From Apostichopus japonicus (Eukaryota > Echinodermata > Holothuroidea > Aspidochirotida > Stichopodidae), in assembly GCF_037975245.1 (NCBI RefSeq), contig NC_092562.1, positions 28,905,554 through 28,969,553 on the forward strand: 64,000 bases of DNA, in the 5' to 3' direction. Of this stretch, positions 48,422-60,400 are shown piece by piece (the first letter of the stretch is position 1; the number at the start of each line of letters is the position of its first letter). The position numbers and the translations under genes are program-made. The notes under the pieces are model-generated. The model worked only from the letters and a program-made list of their open reading frames with translations. It was not told the origin of the DNA and ran no database searches.

Positions 48422-51400
48422 ACTACCACTACTGCTACTACTACTACTACTACTACCATTACTAATACTACCAATACTACTACTAACTCTACTGCTACTT
48501 CTACTACTAGTGCTACTACTACTACTACTTGTACAACGGCTACTTATATTACTAATGGTACGACTACTGCTACCTTTGGTACTGTTACTACTACTTTCAC
48601 TGTTTATGCTACTTCTACTTATAATGCTGCTACTGTTACTGCTACTACTACAACAACCATATTCCTACCAATACTACTATCATACTACTTCGACTACTAC
48701 TTTCACTACTACTAATTCGACTACTACTAATATTAATTACTAACAGCAACAGCTACAGTATTCGTAACGGTACTAGTGGCAGTGCTGCTAGTGCTATTAT
48801 TATTAGTAGTAGTGTGGTTGTAGTATGGTAGTAGTAGTAGCAGCAGTTGTGGTATGGTAGCAGGGGTAGTAACTCTAGTACTTAGCACGTGATCGTATTA
48901 CGATGGAACGAAATGTATCCACTCATAATTAATTTCTATATCTTTAAGGACCTTACCATTGTGCCAACCATCTCAGGTCTGCGATCTCTTAATTTTCTCA
49001 GCACCGTGAATAGGTCAATAACTTGATCCACAAAAATCCCTTCACAACAGTTATAAACGGCAATGAAAACACCACACTGAGACACTCCATCTCTGGAAAG
49101 TTAAACAATTCCAAAAAAAGAGTTTTAGCAATTTTCCTATATTTACGTGTGGTAATAATGTCTATACAACGATAAGCTCAGGAAAGTACCTTCGCAACCA
49201 ATATGAAATTATTCAAGACTCACGCTGCTATACAGTGATGTAACGAAAGTGTATTGGTGACACCAATATTGGGTATAGGGGAGGACAGAAATGTGTAAGT
49301 GTTCCTACCATTAATCTCCGCAAAACACAAATATAACGAGTTATAACCATAATTAATAAATAAACAATAACAGTAGGCTTACAAACATTGTACAACGATT
49401 CGCTCATCTTCGTTTTGTAATTGAATGGCTTGGACTTTCTCGAGAAGCGACAGAAAGCTGGAAACAGTTGTAGAACCTAGACTTATGTTTGTGACGTATC
49501 TGAGCTAAAAATGAAAGAAGAAATATGATATTTACAAAAATATAGAACATATTTACTTATATTTCATATGCACTACTAAGCTTTAAGTCAAAACTAAATA
49601 TTAAATTCCTTTCAACACTTGAATCGATTCAGTAATGTGCAGTAATAACATGGTGATTCAATACACATTGGAAGCTAAACATTGGTTATCCTTAGCAAAG
49701 AAATCGGCTACTACAGCAGTTTCACATAAGTTATAGTGCCCGTTGCTACGATGCAAACACTATGTGTTTTTCATCCTGCCATATGCGTGTCACAGTCTAC
49801 CAATGTGTTTGTATTTACCTCATCTTCGTTTTGGTAATTTTGATGATCCATAGCAATACACACTTTCCTGGTTGAAATGCTATCGTCTTCCGTTGTTTCC
49901 ATAACTTGTACGGAGAAAGGTCCATACTGAGATGCTCCTTCAGACGGCAGGTAATTAAGACATGTCTGCTACAAGGTAAAAAAAAAACATTACAGATGTT
50001 TTGGCTTTTTTGTTATACAAAAACCAAAATCACAATGGATGGGAAATCCCCTGATAGTTAACATGTCCCCTTCCAAGACATTAACATTATTGTCCAGATG
50101 AAAGTTTGTTCTAGTTTTTAATATTCTGTCAGTTTAAGGAAAAAAGAAACAATGGTAAAAGTCCTTCAATTGGGATAAAGACGAGCTTCATGGACACATA
50201 CATGACTTCCCATACGTAAATCTAATGTTAGATAGATGAGATATTGCTACAAATAAAAGTCCAGCATTTAATCCTGTAACATAGACCTGTTTTGAGGCAG
50301 TCGTGTTTACATATAGTAACGATTCTAAGCTTATACTGTCAAGTTTACATACGGTCATGATGTTGATGCAGTATACCTTTACAAATATTTAATTGCTAAA
50401 ATAATTCGTGTTACAAAAATATAAGAAATAAGTTAGGAGAAGCCTATTAATCCATTTTGTCCCGCAATATCGGTAAACGGTTGTACTAGTCTTGGTAATA
50501 ATCTCAAGGTAAAAGACGTAATGAATGATATAGTCGAAGTTGTGGTTTCTTACCTCTGCCTGGTCTGCGTCGAAAGTAACTATAGTTGCCACACGGTAAT
50601 CGAATACCATTCTCCAAAAATCAACAACTGTGTTAGGCAGAGGCAATTGGGTCGAAATGAATAAATCTCTCTTCGAATAACCCTACGTGGAATAGAAAGT
50701 ATGCGTGAGTTTTCCAAGTTGCGAACATGAAGTGAAAGACTACGATAGTATAGCTGAATAATACTTTTGAGTTAGAAACAAATATTATTATTTTACTACA
50801 AATAGATTAGGAAGATAAACCTGAGAAAACACAATTTGGTCATCTTTGTAGTCTTGTTATCATAAAATGTTATTAAAAGAAACGTATACACAATGGTTTC
50901 AGCAAGTTAAAGTGCATATAAAATAATGATAAATACCAAAAATAGTATCACATATAGTCATTATTATTATTTCGGATTATGAAGAAAACACTGGAATACT
51001 TTTGTTATATTCCAATTTACGTTTTGTATATTTAACACGCCAACATGCAATATGTTTAGGTAAAAAAGTTTTGTTTCAACTGGAATGGAACAGGTAATTA
51101 TTTGCTGCAGTGTTTACATTAGTTTGATCAAGTGCCATCTTATTTTAGGTTAGATAAGTCTTACTTGTCAATTTCATTATGTTTAGGTAGAAAATATAAT
51201 AACGATGAACTTACGTCACAAAAAGATGCGTTGATATAATCAGTGGCGGTTTTGTCTTCCACAATAGTCATTAAACGCGGTCGGAATTCATTCACTTTAG
51301 AAAGGAAGTTAAAAGTGCGCTTTATGAAGGGTTTTTGTTTTTACTAAATAATATCGATTATTAGTAAAAAGTAAATGTGAAATGCAATGAGAGGATACAA

Positions 51401-54400
51401 TATTATAGTTGTAATTTACAATCCCACATCTCCTCTCACCTCACTCATACCCCCTACCCCCTACCCTCTACCCCCAACCCCCTACTCCCTACCCAAAAAT
51501 GCAAAATAAGGATTTATTAATTATTTAAATTACAATATTTTGGGTAAAGCGCTCATATTATTATCAATATTTTATATATTCCGTATTACGTTAATCTGCC
51601 ATACATCATTAACTATTTGCTGTATGAATTCATAGCGTGCACATGGTTATATTAATCACATACGAGGACAAAGTAAGCCATAATAAATGAAAAAGGTTTT
51701 CTTACTTACGTGGTATAATATCCCGATTTCTGTTTTTGTCAATATTTTCCGCCAATAATCCAGCTTGATTTTCAATTTCTTTTGAAAATGGGTTTAAAAA
51801 TGGCAGCATCTATATTTTAATGAATGAAGAAAAAGTCAAATAAAATAAAACTGTTCGCAAATTGCTTATCCACTATAGACAGCCTGTGTAAAAGAATGTG
51901 TAAAAGTAAGTTGGCCTGACGTTTCGATCCTGGCAGGATCTTCTTCAAAGGCTAAATGATAAATAACAGTAACAGAAGAGACTGTTACTTGTCATTTAGC
52001 CTTTGAAGAAGATCCTGCCAGGATCAAAACGTCAGGCCAACTTACTTTTACTTAAGAAAAAGTAATGAGCAATGGATACTTTTTTGTAAATCATTTGATG
52101 CTTTCAGGCGCGTAGCCAGGAATTTGCCAAGGGAGGGGCGAAACTGTAGATTTGGCATTGCAAACTATCTAAGCGTAGCGCCACCATGGTTGGCGAGAAG
52201 CGTACAAGAAAATTTTGGCTAAAAATGCCTCCCAGATCGCTGGAAATGGCACTTCCCAGGCCTTATAAGTTGCATCTTAGCATTTTCTCTTTTGAAAATA
52301 CTAGCAATATCATAAAAACATTTTAAAAAATTTGCTCAAGGGGGGGGGGGGGCGGCTGCCCCCTTCGCCCCCCCTTGACTACGCGCCTGGATGAATTAAT
52401 ACCTGGAGGTTACTATCGTGTACCAAATATTGTATAGAGTTGTTATAGTTTGGAGTAGCTTTGGGTGTTGTCTGTCGATTCGTTTCTGTCAGTGTGGCAA
52501 AGTATTTCAACTAATCGAAAACAATAACTTACAAACTATATTTATGTTCTGAAGAAAGAAGAAAAGGAAAAACGAACTTACATTAAACTGTCGTTGAATG
52601 TCTGTCGGTGTACTAGCATTCCATTTATTCAAATTCACGTGAAAGTCGTCTACGGATGAGCTTGATTTGCCAACCAATGATTGTATTAAAACAGTTTCGA
52701 ATATGAATTGATACTGTTCCTACAACATAGACGAAGAATTGCAAAACTAAATATAACGAAACTCTCGCTTCTCATATATTTATAGTATGTGGTATTTTCC
52801 TGGTATAAACAATTGCAACTAACTTTGACGTATACTTGCCATTTTCAGACGATCAGAAGGGTCTGCTAGATTACGTAAAACCGGGTGGATCTGTCCATAT
52901 ATATTGCTAAAGATCCATCCTTTGAAGGTTGTATGTTTCTTTTTTTCTCGATATGTTAAATACTTTATGTGATATCTCTAGACTTAAGTAAATGTACTTA
53001 GGGAAATACATACCAAAACAACAAACTAGATTTGATCTGATTTGAACTTTCAGATGCAAAATTACAGAACGTAAGCAGAGCAAGAAAGAGCAACTTTTCA
53101 TCATATGTAATAGGAAACCTCCACGGCTTCTAACCTCTAAAGGCAATACTTGATTGTATCATATTTAGTCATATGACATATCTGAAGTTAAGCACTAACC
53201 AATTAAGCCAACATAAGACTATTATGAATCAAAACATGAGAATGCTATATAGGAAATGATTCACCGTTATATCAACTTTCACATTATTCATTTTAATGAA
53301 TTGTAACTGAAATAATATTATTTTAGCATAACGTTGTGTTGTTTTCCTCACATAGTTACAGTTCAAGATACCTTAAACGAAACTCACAACAACTTGAACC
53401 ATCGATGGCCTCTGTTTTCTCATGTTGTTTACAAAATTAAAAACATCAATTGCTCTCTCTTGCTTCATCATCTTCCTCAACGACGCTAAAGCAATGACCG
53501 TTCCAGTCCGTCCGCAACCAGCACTGCATTGGAAATATTAATAGTAACACTAACACAATCATGTACCATAATATGTACTGCAGCCTCCTGATTGATTCTC
53601 GATGAGATTGCCATGTTTCAGTTTTGTGATGACATCAAGGCAAAATTAATTTGTCATTTAAGAAAAACTCAATATTGTAAAAGAAATATATAAGAAAACA
53701 TAATTGATCATATTTTAAGTGATGTCTTGAACATGATAGTTTCAGAAATAGCATCTGTGTTTAAAAGACGGTACACGCATGTAATTTCCATATCACTAGC
53801 AACTTCCAGTCTACAGCAATGTATTGTATCCTAACAAACTAACAGTGTATCATATTACGCAATGCAGTATGTATAGGCCTTGTACATGCCACTATATATA
53901 ATGCAGTGTATATAATAAAACATTACAGGCGCATTAGAGTAAAAGCATACATTGATTAGGTCTATTAATAAACTTACAAGTTTGAGTGCATGGACTTTTA
54001 TTTCATGAATGAACCTTGCTAGTCACTGTGAGTACCTCGTTATTGGACATAAGTAATAATTAGTATTTTTCAAATTGTCAGCCTCGATTACAACGCTAAT
54101 TCAAATAACTGCTGATATATACAGGAAAGTATCCCATAATTTAAATGTGAATTAGACAACAAACCTGCAGTGTACAACTATGGGCGGTGAATTCTCATCC
54201 TCATCTTTTTCGACCTCATCTATGATATCCCACAAGATATCAGCCCTTTGAGGAACCTTCATATCCGGCCAGCCCAAATAGTGGTATTGCGTCACCTCAT
54301 GTATCGGCGAATCCTAAATTAACCAATTTTGAAATAAAAATAAAAGCCATTTAAGCCTCAGAAATCACTCATAGACCAAGTATATAAATTAGAATGAGCT

Positions 54401-57400
54401 AAATTGTTGGTCAATGTTGAAACTATGTATGTTATTGACCAAACTAATCACAATGTAACAATAATTATTAAGCTTATAAATAAATTGAGAGGAAATCAAG
54501 CTCAGTTAAGTTGATTATGTACTATATAATTGCGCATGCGTAGTTTTCACATGGACAAATAACCTATCAGTGATCTGTTGGCGTAGCAACTAATACAACT
54601 ATAGACAAAAATGTGGAATGGAGACTTAGATCGATGCCTAAAATGACAAACGGAAATGGGAACACCAGTAACTTACTGTAATGTATTGTAAGGTGAACTG
54701 TAGACTTCTAGTAAGACTTACTTGTACTCGTGCTTTGCATAGTTGCAATGAGCCATGTATCTCTACTTGTGACATCTTAGAAATCTAATATATAAATAGT
54801 AGTACAAGACTAAGTATGCGTACTTAAACTTAATTTTGATAAATTAGGTTAATCTCTTACAACTAAACGTACCACGATTCGAAGTGTGAAATGACGAACA
54901 ATTAAGTCAGTGGATGTAATTTCGTCAATTGTTGCCACAGTTATCCCAAGAAAATCCTTTGGCGGACTGCCCATATCGGGCCAATATTTGAGACATTTTA
55001 CCTGTGGAAGAAAAGAAGAGTTTATGGAATTTTCCATATCGATCTATGAAATATTCAGACTGTAGTTTTTAGTTTATATACAAATTAAAAAAAAAGATGA
55101 TTGCATATACTCTTTATTTTGAAATACAATCTTGACTTCCCAAAGTATTATATCATCGCGGTGATGAAGTAATGTTGGTACTATAAATGAGGATATATGA
55201 GGATTAAAAAGTATCTAAGCAAGCAACAACACAAAAACATAAGAATTATACACAACGATGAAAAGGCAAATTTATTATTGTTCTAACGAAATTATCCATC
55301 TAATGAGTTGTTAATTGCGTAGTTTTTATAGCTGATGATGATATTCTTTGAAGAATTATAAAAACGTTTTCAATGGAATCCCGTGCTGAAAAGGTGAAAA
55401 TGTAATATAATAATGCGTCAAAATAAGACAACAAAAAGAAGTATATATGCAAATATGGATTTGCTACCAAAATAATCTCGTTTAATTATTTGTTCCATAA
55501 TTGATCCCACTACCTTTGTAGTATTTTGATAACAAGATTATTTCTCGCTTATAATTGTATAATTCATTATAATCAGGTGCGTATCCAGGGGGGGGGCGTT
55601 GGGGGCGCGCGCCCCCCGGGTAAGAAAAAAAAAAGAGAAGAAAAAAGGAAAAAAGAGGGGAAAAAAGAGGAGAAGGAGAGGAAAGAAGGGAAAAGAAAAA
55701 GAAGAAAGAGAGAAAAAGGAGAAAAAGAGGGAGTAAAAGCAAAACGCGAAGACACCGGGAAGAGAAAGAGGAACAGTGACATCATTACAGCGCTGAAGGG
55801 TAGCCAGTGACGGATCAATGATTTCGTAAAAGTGTGACTCACCTTACCCCTTACACCGACAACTCCATTTTGTGACGTTTCCATTTTCCTCTCTCACTAA
55901 TGATCTATATATATACTATATATGGTCTATCATATCGCGTGTGTAGAATTGTGCTATGAAACCAACTGTGGCTGGTCTCGAACTCGACCGTGTCGTCGGG
56001 GAACATGACGCATTTTGGGATGGGGGGGACCGCCCGCCCCCCCCATTCAGCATTTTTTAAATGATATCGCTAAGTAATTTCAAAATAGAAAGTGCTTAGA
56101 GGCAACTTACAAGGCCTGGGAAGTGTCATTTCCAGCGATCTGGGAGACATTTTCGGCCAAAATTTGCTTGTACGCTTCGCGCTAACAAATGGTCCTGGGT
56201 AGTGCCATTTCCAGCGATCTGGGAGGCATTTTCGGCCAAAATTTTCTTGTACGCTTCCCGCCAACCTATGGTGGCGCTACGCTTAGATAATTTGCCTACA
56301 GGCTTCGCCCCTCCCTTGGCAATTTCCTCGCTACGCGCCTGTTCGAATTTGTAACGCAAACAGCAGATATCACATCATATCAGTGAGCATGAAAATGGCG
56401 TTCCAGGATGAAAAGCCTCAAAACTGTCCGACTTGCCTGAAAAATAACCAAAAATTTTCGCGCGCGAAGCGCGCGTTCAACGTGTTCATGTCAATATCAT
56501 ATAAGCAAGCATCGGTTATTACATCGCATGCCATCATGTACCGTGCGGTCCGTTAAAATTGCGCAGTATACCGCGGTATGCTAATGTAAACAACGACATG
56601 TCTCATGTAGATGTATAAAAAGCATGGAGGTCCAATTATGTCAAAACTCTCTTTTACATTAGTAATGGCGAATTAGGGCCTGCACCCCCGCCGCGCAGTG
56701 GCGGAACGTCCATATGGTCAGTGCCCCCCCCCCCCCCGACGGACTCAAATGGACTGCTGGCGCCTTTTTCAGCTCTTTACCACTTTTTAATTATTCTAGA
56801 TTATTGACTTTTTTATTGCGCTCTCATCTACTTATTGACATTTGTCACATGTTGTTGGTGTAATTTGGCGATGACACCTTATTCTTCGTTTATCTGCAAA
56901 TTAGCCAGGCCCGGAAAGGGTCATTTCCTGCGATCTAGGGAGTATCTTTACTCAAAAATTTTCTGTACGCTACGCGCCAACCAGTGGTGGCGCTCCGCTT
57001 AGATAGTGTCGAAAGCGCCCCTTCAGACCATTCTCGCCACTATACTGACCAATACCCCTAGCTCCGCCACTGCCGCCGCGCCTCCTACGTTTATTTGTGT
57101 AGTGTTCGGTTGAAGGAAATATCTGCTATTTTTTCATTTCCTTCAACCAAGTTTTATAATTGCCGTTATAACAGGTTTTAATATTTTTACACATTTGTAA
57201 ATTACCTGTGGCTGAATTTTCGAAAATTTCTGACCAACATTCTACATCACACTCCCCTCTACTCGTGCAAGTTTGACCGGTCTGTTAGGGGTTGAAGGAA
57301 GTTTTTTCTATATTGGTTGTCCATAGATGAAATTTTGTACAACATTATGGGTATGTTTTGAAGTGAGTTTATTCACGAGAAATGTGAATTTTCAAATTCT

Positions 57401-60400
57401 GAACAAATATGGGGCTTAAAACCTTGAAAAGTGGGGCTGACGGGTATTGTGGGCCGCGACGTAGAATCACCTACAAAAGCAAAGACCCACAGGAGATGCG
57501 ATCAGGTCGAACATGATGTGTGCCGGGTTGACAATCTTCAAAAAGGTTATGGATGGAAAAAAAAAACTATTAGGAAATACTTGGTTCTCAGGCAAAAAGT
57601 GTAGATCTGGTTTTCATTTCAAGCCCGAGAAGTGCCGTTTCCGGTGATCTGGGGGGTTTCAAAACAAGAAATTTTCTTGTACGCTGCGCACCAACCGATG
57701 GTGGCGCTCCGCTTAGATAGTAATTCGCGCCCCCCGGGTTTGAAAATCCTGGATACGCGCCTGATAATTGCATTAAAAAAGTACCAAATCATAAACTCAC
57801 TTTCCCATTTTCCACTGGACGAGTAACCATGACGATTTTCGTGCACTTCTCATGCCAAATCATTCTCCAGAAATCATGAAGTGACGCTTTGTTTGGACCT
57901 TAATTCAGAAACATAATGTATCATGTACTGTTGAATATTCTACACGCTAAGAAAACCATATAAAGTAAGAATGTGAAATGCACTGTAAAAGTGAAACTTC
58001 GAAGCAGTCGTATTTTACAATCCGCCATGATAAGACTTATTGGCTTAACACGACCCAAATATAGATCTGACCGCGTACAATAGTATAAGAATGTCACATT
58101 TTCGTGTTTATATGAAAACTCTACAGTATTAGTTTAAGTTATAACATATCTTTGAAGTTAATAATCAATGTTAGCTCTCTATTATTTCATAACAACTTGC
58201 CGTTTCGTAATTTTTAAATAATATTATTTATCTACGAAAAGAAAAAGATTGCAGAAGCAGCCTACCTTGCGATGCGATGAAGGCATTCCGCTTGTTATAT
58301 CCCTGTGTTTGAAGAATGAATCGAATAGTCTTTGAAACAATGTGGTCATCCCATCTACCATGAACCATTTACACCCAGAGCATTTGAATCATCAATGTAC
58401 CATTTTTATAGAGTAAGAGTCTCGTTTTATGGTAACCTTTTGAGTTAATCGTATAAAGGCCTAGAGAACTGATTTCAGCTAAATTTACTTAACCTTAGTG
58501 ACAGATCTGTTCTGATAATACTGGTAATATATCCTCGAGGAATTTCAAATAGTGTTAGGCGAAAACTTTCACTAGCAATGAAAGTACAATAATAGTTTTA
58601 CCTTATAATCCTTACAAAATATAATGTATTTAAACCAATACTAAGAAATGAGTTCCTTTGTAGAAAGTGTATCGTATGCACGAATAAATAAAAATATCAT
58701 GATTGTTTGGGTTTCTTTATCCCACACTGATTTTGATTTTCAGATGTCAGACGACCCACCCCTTACATTTCTCTATATGCTTCATAGTTTGCTGTATTAT
58801 GTTCATTAGAGAAACTTCATGTGTGACGATCATCAACTTCCATCAACTTATCTGATAGTCGTATCTACACCATTAAAAGGTGAGTTCATGCAGTAATATA
58901 TTCTTACGTGTATATATGATGCATTTATGTAGTCTGTTGAAGAGTCTTCGTTTAACAAAGGTAACACTACTCGTGAATGGTCATCTGTAGAAAGAAAGAG
59001 TAACACACAGACGCGATGAAAATGTTTGTATTTACGTCACAAGTCCAGGAGTAATTGAAACTTAAAGAGCAACCCAATAGAGCCTGTTATAATTAAATGA
59101 GCTATAGCTTTCTTTGAGTAGGTTTTGTCAACCGTAAAACGTTTTTATACTCCACTAGCTTGCTAGGCAAGGTCTATGCAAGTATGCCCCCCACCCCAAT
59201 AGGCCAAAACTCTTCCGAATTCATTTTTTATGTGAGCAGTACCACTATTGTAAAGTGTTTTGGCAATGACAACTTTAAAATCTAACGGAGGCATTAGAGT
59301 AACGCGGATGGTAACTTGTAACTAGCTCCATTGGCTGACAGTAATAGGAAATCTTGGAATTATTAATGATATTGATAGTCAAATAGAAGCCGTTATGCGA
59401 TAACGTACATTAACGCTCTGAAATTGATTTCAGTGAAGGTCTCGTTGTAATAGGCTAAGCGAACGTTTAGGCTATTATATAACTGTATTACTAATTTGAT
59501 AATCAATTGAAACAGGATACCGATTATAATATGAGCAAAATAATAAACCATTAACCGAAAACGAGGTAAGTACTGTATAAATCTGGTTATGAATCTGAGT
59601 TAATTAGGAAACTTACAAGTTAAAATGTTCTTGAATCGGTTTTTAGTCTCATTAATCTTCGCTTTAGCGACGGAACACGATGCAAAATTCCCTTGAATGA
59701 GCTTCTGTAGAAAAAACAGGAAAATAATGTCATGGTCATCGATAGTAACAAGTCAAAACTTTCAAAACTTCATATGCTTGTAAAGCACACCTGCACGACA
59801 AATAAAGTTACTATGATGACGTCTAAATGTAAATAGGTGCTTTTGCTCAGGGAACGGTGATGCGTGGAGCGGGGCCGGTAGCAAGGAAATCTGGCTTTGT
59901 ATTATCTGACTCAAGTGAATTTGCCCTGACACTGGTTAACCAAAGAAGCTTACAGAATTGTAACCAACGTTCTTTTTCGTATATCCCTCACTCTTAGACA
60001 CAAAACCAGGATGTCGAAATTTAGCCTAATCCCGGTAAACGTATTCTGTTTTGTAATTCTATTTCTATTCAGTTTCCACGACGGAAACATTTTAATATGT
60101 TGAAGTATTTTTACTATTTCTTGAATTGTATTAAGAAAGAGAGATACAAGATCAGATATCATGACATACCTTGTAAATCACGATTATATAGATAAATAGA
60201 TATACGAAATGTTAAAATGTTCATAAAGCTTACATTGAATTCAACATTAAATCCGTCTTCATTCAATTTCATTTCTCTGACGTAACTTTGCAAGTCGTGA
60301 AGGGAAATGGTTGTATCTGTTCGACATCTTAACTCCTCAGCACTTTGTGACCTCTCTTCAATTATGATCATCTCAGAAAGTTCTTCATGTATTTTTCCTG

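Noticed and set aside
55526-55884. Open frames rich in Arg, Glu and Lys or in Phe and Ser at 6665-6946 and 55482-55884
   Set aside because: Both lie in the purine-rich left part of the repeated transposon and are compositional artefacts.
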